Under the pieces are notes generated by a model that saw only the letters and a program-made list of their open reading frames with translations, was not told where the DNA came from and did not search any database. The translations under genes and the position numbers were made by a program. Positions 1-10,265 of a DNA stretch of 64,000 nt are shown piece after piece. Source of the stretch: Aricia agestis. Lineage: Eukaryota; Arthropoda; Insecta; Lepidoptera; Lycaenidae. The stretch spans positions 17,799,001 to 17,863,000 of the forward strand of contig NC_056409.1 of NCBI RefSeq assembly GCF_905147365.1, read 5' to 3'. Position 1 is the stretch's first letter, and every line of letters begins with the position of its first letter.

Positions 1-127
1 GTGATAGTGCTTAGTGATTGGACCTAGTGATAAGTGTTGTGACCTAGTGTTTAGTGCAGTGTTAATAAAGTCTTCAAGAGAGTCACCAGGTCTTTCTCTC
101 CAAATCCTCGAACCCTAGCACGTAACA
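1..127 (+). repeat. 5' LTR, 3' part only
   Basis: Identical over 127 bp to 2780-2906. It ends in GTAACA, and the rest lies outside the window. It contains the AATAAA polyadenylation signal that is also seen in the 3' LTR. Confidence 0.92.
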
Positions 128-129
128 AC

Positions 130-147
130 TGGTGTCAGAAGTGCGAT
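130..147 (+). other. Primer binding site, tRNA-Leu type
   Basis: TGGTGTCAGAAGTGCGAT begins two bases after the 5' LTR. It starts with the TGG that pairs with a tRNA CCA end and resembles the complement of a tRNA-Leu acceptor stem (from memory of tRNA-Leu ends, not searched). Confidence 0.7.
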
Positions 148-153
148 TTGGAG

Positions 154-2358
154 ATGCCATTGACTCCGAGAGAGGACTTCAAGGGGAGTGTCAGGACAAG
201 GGCGCAGCGAGCTGCTGCCATTGACTCCGAGAGAGGAGTTGCGGAGGCCACACCCACTGGGGACCAAGCTCCGCCCACTGAGGGACAGGCCCCACCTACT
301 GGGCCCTCCCACATGGCTCCGCCCACTGGCCCCGCCCACCAGGATCCGCCCACTTTGCATGAAGCCACGCCCACTGGCTCCGCCCACCGGGACACGCCCA
401 CTGGCCACGCCCCTCTGGCTCCGCCCACTTTGGACATGGCCACGCCCACTGGCTCCGCCCACCAGGCCACGCCCACTCAGGCCACGCCCACTGGCCCCGC
501 CCACCAGGCCCCACCCGTAGCTCCTACAGCCCCCCAAGTGGCCCTTCATTTAGAAAGTTTAATTGAATTAATGGAGCTGCAAAGGGCTGAAATCAGAGCG
601 ATTCGAGAGGCACAAGACCGCAAGTTCGGCGCTTTGCAGGAGTCACAAGACCGCAAGCTCGGCGCTTTGCAGGAGTCACAAGACCGCAAGCTCGGCGCTT
701 TGCAGGAGTCACAAGACCGCAAGCTCGGCGCTTTGCAGGAGTCACAAGACCGCAAGCTCGGCGCTTTGCAGGAGTCACAAGACCGCAAGCTCGGCGCTTT
801 GCAGGAGTCTCAAGAGCAACAAAAGGACCTCCAAGAGAAAGCGCTTCTGGCCATAAAGGATGTCAGTGACACGGTGACTAAGCTTCGTAAAGATGTCGAC
901 GTAATGAAAGAACGAGTTACTGGGTTAGAGACGGTTGTGGAAAATTTGAAAACCGGATTCACAGAACTACAGAAGAGAGTAGTGCGCCTAGAAACTACGG
1001 GAGTTGCGGTGTCTAGTGGAGTCACTGGTGTGGCGCAAGGACCAAGAGTAAAGGTGCCACCGTACGACGGCACTACTTCTTGGAACGCTTATCGTCGGCA
1101 ATTTCAGACTGTTGCTACCGCAAACGGATGGACGGAGGAGCAATGCTTGACCGCTCTCACTGTTGCACTCAGAGGGCAAGCTGTGTCGGTTTTGGAGGCA
1201 CTGCCACATACGGGAAATGGTTTCCAAGACCTGATGGAGGCACTGGAATCCAGATACGGGGAGCGACACCTGGAGCACGTGTTCCGTGCCCAACTGCGTG
1301 ACAGAGTCCAACGTTCAGGAGAAGGACTTCAACAATGGGCGTTGGAAATTGAAAAACTCGTCAGGAAGGCATATCCAGGAGCCGACACCAAGATGGTCGA
1401 CACAAATATTGTTCAAGGATTTGTCGACGGAATCAAACACTTGGAGGTCAGGGCTGCAGTAAGACTTGGTCACCATACCTCGCTAAAGGAAGCATTAGCG
1501 CATGCTTTGGAAGTCGAGGCTGTGCGCCATGACATACGGCAGACCCATAAGATCCACAAGGTCTCTGAAGAAGTCAAGGAAGTTAAGGCTTCTACGAGGA
1601 AAAGACTTGAAGCCATGTGCTATAAGTGTGGTGAGAGGGGCCATCTTCAGCTAAACTGTCCGCAGAAGAAGACCCAGATGGCAAGGATAAAAAGGATCGA
1701 GGAACAAATGGAGGAGTTGAAGAAGCAAGCGGTTTCGTCCCCTACCCGGAGTCATGGGGAACGAATAGAATCCAGAACTAAGGGGCGAGTACTGGATGAC
1801 GCGGAGAAAGCCCCGGTAACTGTTACCTCCCAGGCACGGAGCGGAACAAAGAGAACAAGTAATTTGGGGCACATGGAGAATGAAGCTATGAGAAAGGCTC
1901 AAGAAAAAGATGACGACCTTCGGCACATCATCACATGGAAGAAACGGGGTGACATAAAACCAATCTGGAGTGAGGTTGCACCCACTGGCGCTGTCACTAA
2001 GGCGTACTGGGAGCAATGGGACAGTCTGATACTTCAGGACGGACTACTCTACCGGAAATGGCAGAAGGCTAACGGCAGAGAGTTCTATTTTCAGATAATT
2101 GTCCCAAGGGCAAGAGTACCAGATGTTCTCCGCGAGATACATGAGGGCGTATCAGGGAGTCATCTAGGCGTCAAGAGGATGCTAAGGAAAGTGCGAGAAC
2201 GATTCTTCTGGTTGCATTGGAGAGATGATGTGCAGGATTGGTGCCACAGATGTATTACTTGCGCTGCTGTAAAGGGACCACAGACCAGGAGTAGTCGTAG
2301 GAACAGCGTGGCGCGTTACCATGGCAGTAACAATGATGCTCGGGACGAACATCTCTAA
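154..2358 (+). CDS. Gag joined in frame to integrase zinc-binding region (LTR retrotransposon)
   Basis: The ORF encodes 734 aa from the ATG at 154; an in-frame TTG lies two codons upstream. Residues about 30-125 are Pro/Thr/His-rich and periodic. A 33-bp repeat (613-810) encodes six 11-residue units of likely coiled coil. A retrotransposon Gag domain follows at about 305-450 (motifs WNAYRRQFQ and LESRYGERH), then a CCHC zinc knuckle at about 488-502 (CYKCGERGHLQLNC). The last 150 residues are not Gag. They match the H2C2 zinc-binding N-terminus of Ty3/Gypsy integrases (H...H in REIHEGVSGSHLG, then CHRCITC), after which the ORF stops. The pol segment between, and the integrase core, are absent without breaking the frame. 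The apparent join is near 1850-1880. Gag would form particles; the retained integrase finger has no catalytic part. Confidence 0.85.
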   Translation: MPLTPREDFKGSVRTRAQRAAAIDSERGVAEATPTGDQAPPTEGQAPPTGPSHMAPPTGPAHQDPPTLHEATPTGSAHRDTPTGHAPLAPPTLDMATPTGSAHQATPTQATPTGPAHQAPPVAPTAPQVALHLESLIELMELQRAEIRAIREAQDRKFGALQESQDRKLGALQESQDRKLGALQESQDRKLGALQESQDRKLGALQESQDRKLGALQESQEQQKDLQEKALLAIKDVSDTVTKLRKDVDVMKERVTGLETVVENLKTGFTELQKRVVRLETTGVAVSSGVTGVAQGPRVKVPPYDGTTSWNAYRRQFQTVATANGWTEEQCLTALTVALRGQAVSVLEALPHTGNGFQDLMEALESRYGERHLEHVFRAQLRDRVQRSGEGLQQWALEIEKLVRKAYPGADTKMVDTNIVQGFVDGIKHLEVRAAVRLGHHTSLKEALAHALEVEAVRHDIRQTHKIHKVSEEVKEVKASTRKRLEAMCYKCGERGHLQLNCPQKKTQMARIKRIEEQMEELKKQAVSSPTRSHGERIESRTKGRVLDDAEKAPVTVTSQARSGTKRTSNLGHMENEAMRKAQEKDDDLRHIITWKKRGDIKPIWSEVAPTGAVTKAYWEQWDSLILQDGLLYRKWQKANGREFYFQIIVPRARVPDVLREIHEGVSGSHLGVKRMLRKVRERFFWLHWRDDVQDWCHRCITCAAVKGPQTRSSRRNSVARYHGSNNDARDEHL
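613..810 (+). repeat. Six tandem 33-bp units inside gag
   Basis: Six near-identical 33-bp units each encode QDRKLGALQES; the first has F for L. The repeat keeps the frame and extends a heptad-like helix, so copy number could vary without breaking the ORF. Confidence 0.95.
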
Positions 2359-2369
2359 GAGGGGAGTAG
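2359..2369 (+). other. Polypurine tract
   Basis: GAGGGGAGTAG lies directly after the stop codon and directly before the 3' LTR, the usual place for the plus-strand primer. Confidence 0.75.
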
Positions 2370-2906
2370 TGTTACGGTACATGGTATACGGACACGTGGT
2401 GCGCAAGTACATACTCGAACCTTCTAAAAAGGTCCAATGTTTGTTTACGTGTTTACCCTTTATTTGTTAGCGTGTTTGAATTTAGACCTTATGACTGAGT
2501 CCATAAGGTCTAAATTAAATTCAACTTACTGCACTTATCGCAAGGACGGCAGTTTTATTATGGCACATGCCCGAGCCTCCTAGAAATTTCCCACGGTTGT
2601 TTACTTGTTTACGTGAATCGGGAAATTTCTGGAATTCGTCTCGCCATATAAAAAGAGCCGCAGGCAGGCCCGGCAAGTTAGTTCGGTTCGAGCGATCATC
2701 AAGGCGATTTCGGAGTGAACACAAGTGATCAATAGTGAGTGAACCAGTGAAACCTGCGACTTGGCTACGACCTAGGACAGTGATAGTGCTTAGTGATTGG
2801 ACCTAGTGATAAGTGTTGTGACCTAGTGTTTAGTGCAGTGTTAATAAAGTCTTCAAGAGAGTCACCAGGTCTTTCTCTCCAAATCCTCGAACCCTAGCAC
2901 GTAACA
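2370..2906 (+). repeat. Complete 3' LTR (537 bp, TGTTAC...GTAACA)
   Basis: The six-base ends are inverted (TGTTAC/GTAACA). A TATA-like CATATAAAAAG lies at 2645-2655 and AATAAA at 2843-2848, which fits U3-R-U5 order. Two hairpins are visible: 2479-2516 with 15-bp arms, and 2582-2630 with 11-bp arms around GAAATTTCCC. Confidence 0.9.
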
Positions 2907-2909
2907 TTA

Positions 2910-4186
2910 TGTATCCGGAACTGGCCACTTACAAGAACAATATTTAAAAAGTAATTACAACATTTGAAAATAGAACTCTTTGGTTGAAGAATACATTTTG
3001 TTTCATGTGACTGTCAATTATTTTTCCATTGTGGCGTCATTTTGAAAATTGCGTGTCTTCATTTGCCATGGATTTAACGCGTGAACATTTTCGTGCAATG
3101 ATTTACTACGATTTTCGGCGTGGGCTAAATCAACAACAGTGCTTTATTCAACTCACCGCAACTTTTGGAGATGAAGCACCATCAAAAACCACTGTTTATC
3201 ACTGGTACAGTGAGTTTAATCGTGGGCGGTCTATGCTCACGGATGAAAATAAAGAAGGTCGCCCAAAAACAGCTGTTGTCCCACAAAATATAGATTGCTG
3301 ACAAAATATAGCTGTGCGGGAACTAATAATGCGTGATCGTCATGTTACATATCGCGAGATAGAGGCGTCCTTAGGCATAAGTATGACGAGCATACATAAG
3401 ATATTACACGAACATTTGGCTGTAAAAAAAATATGTTCGCGTTGGATTCCGCACAACTTGACAATCGATCAAAAACGGGCTCGTGTCGATTGGTGCAAAA
3501 AAATGATAAAAAAATACAACCGTGGTACGTCAAAAGCCGTTTATAATATCTACACAGGTGATGAATCTTGGATCTATGCATATGACCCCGAAACTAAACA
3601 ACAGTCAACGGTGTGGGTGTTCCAAGATGAGCCGAAACCAACAAAAGTTACTCGTGCAAAAAGTACTTTGAAGCAAATGGTCGCCTGTTTTTTTTTGGAA
3701 TTAATGGACATGTGGCTACAGTGCCATTAGAGAATCGTAAAACGGTTAATTCTGAATGGTATACGACCATTTGTTTACCAGAAGTCTTTGAAGAAATAAG
3801 AAAGGACAACCGACAACGCAGAATCATATTACATCACGACAATGCTAGCTGTCACACCTCAGCTGAAACAACTCAGTTTTTGGAGGGTCAAAAGATCGAA
3901 TTGACTGGTCATCCGCCGTACAGCCCTGATTTGGCACCTAACGATTTCTTTTTATTTCCATACGCGAAGAACAAATTACGTGGTCAACGTTTTTCGAGCC
4001 GCGAAGAGGCTGTTGATGCGTTCAAAATGCACGTTTTGGAGATACCTCAATCAGAATGGAAAAAGTGCTATGAAAATTGGTTCCAGCGTATGCAAAAGTG
4101 TGTCGATCATCGCGGCGAATATTTTGAAAAGCAATAAAACCATATTAAATGATATATGTTTGTTTCTTTTTTTAATTCCGGATACA
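2910..4186 (+). mobile_element. mariner element with inverted ends and TA target site
   Basis: TGTATCCGGAA at 2910-2920 and its reverse complement at 4176-4186 are flanked by TA at 2908-2909 and 4187-4188. The internal 1277 bp is a normal mariner length. LINE coding sequence resumes right after the right TA, so the mariner probably jumped into that LINE. Confidence 0.9.
3068..4137 (+). pseudogene. mariner transposase, inactivated
   Basis: From the ATG at 3068 (MDLTREHF) the N-terminal helix-turn-helix region is clear, including SKTTVYHWYSEF. The DD34D core is also clear: first Asp in TGDESW (about 3560), second in HHDNASCH (about 3840), third in SPDLAPND (about 3940). Two lesions break it. 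A duplicated segment around 3286-3312 (ACAAAATATAG occurs twice) brings in a stop at 3299-3301. A T-run at about 3688-3696 is out of register and shifts the frame. The third segment then runs open to the stop at 4135-4137. Both DNA-binding and catalytic parts are otherwise well kept, so decay is fairly recent. Confidence 0.9.
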
Positions 4187-4188
4187 TA

Positions 4189-6172
4189 AATAGCAGCCCT
4201 CGTAATCCTACAACATACAAACTTGACAAACACAGTGAATTATATCTTGATATGTACACAAACTAAAGTCTAAGTCAGTTAGTTACCCAAATTACTCGGA
4301 AAAGGAACAATAAAGAGTCGTTGCTCGACTTGGTTCTATGTAATGATGAGACACTGATTAATACTTTGGAATACCATCCGCCTATAGGCAAAAGTGACCA
4401 TGTAGTCATAACGGCGTCTGTACAAGTTGTTGGCTCTGAAACGATTAAAACTTCAAAGGAACTCAAGTATGATTTCCAAAATGCTGAGTATGATGATATT
4501 AATAAGTACCTGTCCGAAAACTTGAAATCAAACTCTCCCAATCCCATTGATGCATGGTGCGATTTAAAGAACATTATTATTTCTTCTGTTAAAAAATTCA
4601 TTCCTACGAAACGAAAGATGGAAAATAAAAAATTATACAAACCGTGGATAAATAAACATATATTAGACTTAACTAAAGAAAAGAAAAAACTATGGCGTCT
4701 GTATAGACTAGAAAAATCTGACATTACATACCAGAATTACAGAGCTATTAATAATGCGATTGTAAAAGAATCAAGAGCCAGGAGGAAGAACTTTGAATCT
4801 AATATTATAAATACAGGACCAAAGGCTGTCCATGGTTACATAACAGCACAGATGAGCTCCAAAATAAAAATTCCCTCTGTCCTTAAAAATAACTCTGGTG
4901 GACTCCTGGATGATCCAGAACTTATAGCCAAAACATTTGCTGATCAATTTGAGCGCTGTTTTGTTTTGGAACCCCCCCCCCCCTTGCCTGATGTTAACCT
5001 TCCTAGAACTACAAACTCATTCGAAGGTTTTCTTATTACTAATGATATGGTCAAGAAAACGTTACTCTCGTTTGATATCTCAACTGCATCTGGACCAGAT
5101 GACATTCCAAGTATATTGCTAAATAAATGTTCGGACGTTTTATCTGACTGCTAAGCAAATATTATGAACTCGTCTCTAGAAACAGGGTGTGTACCTGACG
5201 ACTGGAAGTTGGCTTCTGTTGTACCTATATATAAAAAAGGTGATAAATTAATGGCTTCAAACTATAGACCCATAAGTCTTACAAGTATTGTTTGTAAATG
5301 TATGGAAAAAATAATAGCTCAAAAACTGAGAGACTTTAATCAAAGATAATACTATTCCTAACGAACAACATGGTTTTATGTCTGGACGCTCGGTGACTAC
5401 CAATCTTCTTATTTGTTTTAATAAATGGGTCACGGCTTATGATAGTGGCTGCCCAACAGATGTAATTTATCTTGACTTTGAAAAAGCATTCGACCGTGTC
5501 CCTCTGCAACGCCTTTTAAAGAAGCTGGAACACTTTGGGATAAGAGGAAAAATGTTGTCGTGGATCAAAGACTTCTTAACAAATAGAAAATTCAGAGTAC
5601 GGATTGGAAATAAATTGTCTGCACCACGCTTAGTGCTGAGCGGTGTACCTCAAGGCTCCGTTCTCGGACCACTTCTCTTTATACTTTATGTGGTAGACCT
5701 AAGAGGTGCAGTTATAATGTATTTCTCCATGTTTGCTGACGATACGAAGATTTTTGCCAATCCCGATACACACTACCAAGCATTACAAAATGATTTGAAT
5801 TCTACAATGTCATGGATAGAACAATGGTTACTCAGTCTTAATGTTTCAAAATGTAATGTATTACACATAGGAAGAAAAATCCCCATAGGACATACTTTCT
5901 TGGAGAATTTGTTCGTCTTAAATGAAAACAATCATTTCGGGGACATCCACTGAAGCTATGGAGAATACCACATAAGAGCAATCCCCTAAAACACTTCTTA
6001 CCCAATAGAGTAGTTTCTGAGTGGAACAAGCTGCCTGAAAATGTAATAATGGCACCTACAGTAAATTCTCTAAAGAACAGACTGGACAAACTTTAAATCG
6101 TATGATACACAAGCATCAGCTTATAAGCTGCTCGTGTGCTTATTGATATAATAATAATAAATAATAATAATG
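4189..6172 (+). mobile_element. CR1/L2-like non-LTR retrotransposon, 3' part
   Basis: Endonuclease-like coding sequence begins straight after the mariner. The copy ends in a short ATA/AAT microsatellite at 6148-6172, as many CR1-group elements do, instead of a poly(A) tail. The 5' part is not in view; it may lie beyond the window on the other side of the inserted mariner and LTR element. Confidence 0.8.
4250..6096 (+). pseudogene. LINE ORF2 remnant: endonuclease end plus reverse transcriptase
   Basis: The C-terminal end of an AP-endonuclease is seen in LLDLVLCNDE and GKSDHVVI (about 4320-4415). A linker follows, then reverse transcriptase: VPIYKKGDK and NYRPISLT (5220-5280), QHGFMSGRS (about 5368-5394), VIYLDFEKAFDRV (about 5463-5500), GVPQGSVLGPLLF (about 5642-5680) and the catalytic FADD in SMFADDTK (about 5730). 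A typical C-terminal tail (VVSEWNKLPENV) ends at the TAA at 6094-6096. Stops at about 5152, 5347 and 5951 and frame changes break the ORF, and part of the region after the palm seems deleted. A run of C at 4972-4983 may mark a slippage site. Confidence 0.85.
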
Positions 6173-7000
6173 TCATACAGTCAATACATTTTAATCAGCA
6201 ATAATCCTAGAGACCACAGAGAACAGTGACTTGTAATACTTACAGTCTGTAGTGTGTAGTCGTACTGAATGCGGGGATGGTGGGTATGCTCGGGTTGCAA
6301 GACTTAAATTGGAAGACATTCTAGGTATGCTTGATTCCCGGGAGCTGTAGTGCTGCTGTTTCTGTTGCTGTACCTATTTTGTTACATAAAATAATCTTAG
6401 AGCTTGTAAAATATAGTGCTACAAAGGTTCTAGAGACGCTATCTCCAACCCGTGGCACGCGGCCCGCCGGGACTTTACTTGTGGCCCGCGTGATGTTAAA
6501 CAATTTTGAAATTCACCCGTTTGTGGCCCGCATGAAAAAAAAGGTTGGGGACCACTATTCTAGAGGGTTTCATTGGATAGGCACATTTTAATCTTGGGCT
6601 GCAACCAAAATTATTTAGGGGTAATAAAATAATGTAATTTAAAATTAAGTAGCTATTAAATAATGAAAAAAAAACAACCAGGATCTGATGGCAAATTTGG
6701 ATTGCAGATTTTCAAAAAATATCCTTGGATCATTGGATAAATTTTTACATTTGCTTGTTTCTCAGTTCACACAAAGAATCAGCCGCTACAAGGAAAAAAA
6801 GGATCGAAATGTTTTATTCCAATAACCCCAGTAGTGCTAATCAATTTTTTTTTCTCACTTTTTGCCATCAGATTCTGGCAATCTATTGGGATTTGGGGGC
6901 TACCGCGTGTGAATTTTCCGCTAGAGGCGCTAGTGTCGCGTGAGGTTCAAAAGCGTCTACTTTGTACTAGTTTTAGCAGTCTTATTTTTTATTTATACAA
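6173..7000. other. Gene-free stretch with one hAT MITE
   Basis: Apart from the 122-bp hAT-like element at 6436-6557, I see only AT-rich sequence with short ORFs and no splice-consistent exons. Confidence 0.6.
6436..6557. mobile_element. hAT-like MITE with 8-bp target duplication
   Basis: TTCTAGAG occurs on both sides (6428-6435 and 6558-6565). The inner ends TCTCCAACC and GGTTGGGGACCA are the usual hAT miniature pattern. The left tip has drifted. Confidence 0.8.
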
Positions 7001-7360
7001 CTAGATGTCCCGCGCGGCTTCGCCCGCGTAAATTAGGAATTTTACGGAAACCGTAATTTTCCCATAAAAAATAGCTTATGTCCCTACTCCCTGCACTTGG
7101 TCTACTCTATATCTGTGCCAAATATTGCCATAAAAATTGCTCCAGTAGTTCATAATTTCTAATATTTCCTCCGTTTTTCCCACATTTTCCTGAGTTTCTT
7201 CGGTCGTATTAGTTTTAGCGTGATAATATATAGCCTGTAGTCTTACCCGATAAATGAGCTATGTAACACTGAAATAAGTTTTTAAATCGGATCGTAGTTC
7301 CTGAGATTAACGAGTTCAAGCAAACATACTCTTCAGGTTTATAATATTAGGTAGGTATAG
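7001..7360 (-). mobile_element. Helitron-like non-autonomous element
   Basis: Read on the minus strand it begins near TCTATACCTACCTAATATT and ends in GACATCTAG, with the GC-rich hairpin CGCGGGCGAAGCCGCGCG just before. The CTAG end and the lack of target duplication or inverted ends fit a Helitron. It is the inverted counterpart of the copy at 12211-13069. Confidence 0.8.
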
Positions 7361-7369
7361 ATTTTTTTA

Positions 7370-7800
7370 ATTATCTCTTGACAAACTCGATCTAAAAGAC
7401 TAGGAAAAGTACCAATAACAGGGTCATTATATAGGCTCGTAAGTCATAACCATGGGACGATGCATGGTATAATATGGTAGTGATGATGATGATGATGATG
7501 AATGTAATTTGCATAGTAGCATATGCTTTCCGTTCTTAAAACAACGCTGAAACTCCCAAACTTGCATCTATAAAGAATCAGGAGTTCTCTCAGCACCTTC
7601 CGAACCACGGTATACCAGGTATACCTCGGTGCAAAATCTTACTTGTTGGTAGCATATGCTTAGAATACTTCTCACGAAACCGAAGTCACCATAATATGTT
7701 TCCCTATAAATTTTGAGGAGTTCCCTCGATTACTTATGGATCCTTCATCAGATCACCACTTTTGTGAATATAGGACCAAATTGGAATGATACCCTATAAA
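7370..7800 (-). repeat. Dispersed repeat (left arm of a large inverted pair)
   Basis: 7370-7570 is the reverse complement of 12001-12206, and 7715-7800 that of 10266-10342. A third diverged copy lies at 17520-17885. It contains a TGA/GAT microsatellite at about 7481-7500. Class not recognised. Confidence 0.75.
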
Positions 7801-8019
7801 CCAAAAGAAAAATTTTGAAAATCGGTTAACAAACGGCGGAGTAATCGTTGAACATAAGAAAACGAACAAAACACCTTTCCCATTTTGAAAGTCGGTTAAA
7901 ATTGTAATAGGCTACAATTTTAACCGACTTTCAAAATGGGGGAGGTGTTATGTTCGTTTTCTTATGTTCAACGATTACTCCGCCGTTTGTTACCCGATTT
8001 TCAAATTTTTTCTTTTGGT
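7800..8019. mobile_element. Fold-back MITE, 220 bp
   Basis: ACCAAAAGAAAAATTTTGAA at the left and its near inverse at the right begin arms of about 105 bp that meet at GTAATAGGCTAC. The whole element can fold into one hairpin. No clear target duplication is seen. Confidence 0.8.
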
Positions 8020-8020
8020 A

Positions 8021-9165
8021 ATCCATACTAATATTATAAATGCGAAAGTATCTCTGTCTGTCTGTCTGTCTTGCTTTCACGCCAAAACTACTGAACCGAT
8101 TGCAATGAAATTTTGTACACAGTTATTCTAGAGTCTGAGAAAGGACATAGGCTACATTTTGATGTGGGAAAATATCTTATTTCCATGAAAATATCGATGA
8201 AAATGAATTCGCATTGCGCGTGGCCAGCGCTCATCCCGGGGGTCCTGGGTTCGAGTCCCGCAGGCGGAACAAAAAGTTTTCAATGTTCCTGGGTCTTGGA
8301 TGTGTATTAAAATATAATTTCAAAAATCCTAAACATATTTTATGTATAATATTATAAAAAATCCAGAAATATATCGACGCAATGAACATTTTAGTTCTAA
8401 TACGATTCAACAGATGGCGTTTTATTTTTTACTTTATTGTAACATAGAACTAATCATACTTATTAGTTAGTATGTTTTTGTTTATAGTTTTTAATACGTT
8501 AGAATATTATGTTTAATAATATAATCACTTGGTATAATAATAATCAATCTATCTTATCTTATAGAACTCCTACTGCATTTCTAATCCATACTATCCATAC
8601 TAATATTATAAATGCGAAAGTATCTCTGTCTGTCTGTCTGTCTTGCTTTCACGCCAAAACTACTGAACCGATTGCAATGAAATTTTGTATACAGTTATTC
8701 TAGAGTCTGAGAAAGGACATAGGCTACATTTTGATGTGGGAAAATATCTTATTTCCATGAAAATTTCGATGAAAATGAATTCGCATTGCGCGTGGCCAGC
8801 GCTCATCCCGGGGGTCCTGGGTTCGAGTCCCGCAGGCGGAACAAAAAGTTTTCAATGTTCCTGGGTCTTGGATGTGTATTAAAATAAAATTTCAAAAATC
8901 TTAAACATAATTATTTTATGTATAATATTATAAAAAATCTAGAAATATATCGATGCAATGAACATTTTAGTTCTAATACGATTCAACAGATGGCGTTTTA
9001 TTTTTTACTTTATTGTAACATAGAACTAATCATACTTATTAGTTAGTATGTTTTTGTTTATAGTTTTTAATACGTTAGAATATTATGTTTAATAATATAA
9101 TCACTTGGTATAATAATAATCAATCTATCTTATCTTATAGAACTCCTACTGCATTTCTAATATAT
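8021..9165 (+). repeat. Two tandem 572-bp units with a Helitron 5' end and a tRNA-like SINE part
   Basis: The unit starting at 8021 repeats at 8593 with few differences. Each begins like the local Helitrons (CATACTAATATTATAAATG, then a TCTG run). At about 8210-8275 and 8783-8848 each holds a tRNA-like stretch with the B-box-like GGTTCGAGTCC. The tail of the unit appears a third time in part at 9230-9340. This is a captured SINE fragment, not a functional tRNA gene, because no acceptor stem or anticodon arm can be drawn. Confidence 0.8.
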
Positions 9166-9369
9166 GTGACAAGTTGACAACAGAAGGCGCTCTAAAATAA
9201 AGGAGTTCGAGTGTACCGTGTTGGCCTATATTCCATCCAGAAAATATATCAATGCAATCAACATTTTAATTCTAATATATGAAAACAGATGGCGTTTTAT
9301 TTTTTACTGCATTATTGTAACAGAACTAATCATACTTACTTTATTATATATTATTGTTTTTATTCATAA

Positions 9370-9694
9370 CTAGCTGTTGCCCGCGACATCGTCTGCGTGG
9401 ACTTTAGTTTATAGCGCGCGGTGTCAACAAAATTTGTTTCAAATTTAAAAACTTTTTAAAACCCTGGTAAGTGGTACCCCTCTTAGGGCCGCGCTACACC
9501 GGAATGGCAGCGCTGAAAGTGCTCGCCTCGCATGGCAGCGCCATTCCGGTGTAGCGCGGCCCTTAATTAATCAAAATACCCAAAAACAGCTGTGCAGTGT
9601 GCACATAATCTATACTAATATTATAAATGCGAAAGTATCTCTGTCTGTCTGTCTGTCTGTCAGTCTCGCTTTCACGCCAAACGCCAAAAGTATC

Positions 9695-9725
<31 letters not shown>

Positions 9726-10262
9726 CGCTTTCACGCCAAACGCCAAAACTTCCGAACCGATTGTAATGAAATTTTGTATACAGATAGTCTAAAGCCTGAG
9801 AAAGGACATAGGCTACTTTTTTACTGGAAAAAAGGGTTGTAAGGGGGTAAAAATGCGTAAATTTGTTCAAATTAAGTTAGTTCCAACAATTCATAATAGA
9901 TGGCGCCGTGCGTCTTCTACATCGCGCTTACATTTAAGTTTCGATTTTTTTCGATTGTTATATCTATTCTACGGTATTAAATAACTCAGTACTTTATCTG
10001 TGCAGTGACGTAACCTTAAATCTATCAATGATAAATAGTTTATGGGTAAAGTTGTGTAATTAGAGGGCTAAATAAGCTTTAAAATTTGGCATAAAATATA
10101 GTTTAATATAAAAAAATGAAATACTTATTGTGTGCACACTGCACAGCTGTATTGATTTAAGGGGTACCAGGGTTTTTTTATAAAAGCTTTTGACACCAAT
10201 TTTGTTGACATCGCGCGCTATAAACTGAAGTCCACGCGGACGAAGTCGCGGGCAACAGCTAG
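9370..10262. mobile_element. Composite of two opposed Helitron-like elements, copy 1
   Basis: 9370-9608 is the 3' part of a minus-strand copy, starting with the inverse of CTAG. At 9609 a full plus-strand copy begins (TCTATACTAATATTATAAA) and runs 654 bp to CTAG at 10259-10262, preceded by GGACGAAGTCGCGGGCAACA. Within the left part a 77-bp hairpin (9487-9563) has arms around GCCGCGCTACACCGGAATGG. Both outer borders are Helitron 3' ends. Confidence 0.8.
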
Positions 10263-10265
10263 TAT

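Larger units (their letters stand above)
1..2906 (+). mobile_element. Non-autonomous Ty3/Gypsy-like LTR retrotransposon (5' LTR cut by window edge)
   Basis: The order is partial 5' LTR (1-127), primer binding site (130-147), one long ORF (154-2358), a purine tract (2359-2369) and a complete 3' LTR (2370-2906). The 127 bp of 5' LTR that can be seen are identical to the matching part of the 3' LTR, so the insertion is young. Gag and the integrase zinc-binding region are present, but protease, reverse transcriptase, RNase H and the integrase catalytic core are missing. It could therefore move only with proteins supplied by a relative. The 3' LTR stops one base short of the TA that flanks the neighbouring mariner. 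Confidence 0.9.

Noticed and set aside
115..549. Overlapping minus-strand ORFs of more than 100 codons opposite gag
   Set aside because: They are mirror readings of the Pro/Thr-rich repeat in gag; low complexity, no family resemblance.
8210..8275. Possible tRNA gene with GGTTCGAGTCC
   Set aside because: Only the B-box and T-arm-like part is present, no acceptor stem or anticodon arm, and it repeats at 8783; it is a SINE fragment.
9627..9842. ORFs rich in SVCLSVCLS near TCTG runs
   Set aside because: They are translations of the TCTG microsatellite inside Helitron-like copies and recur wherever that repeat occurs.
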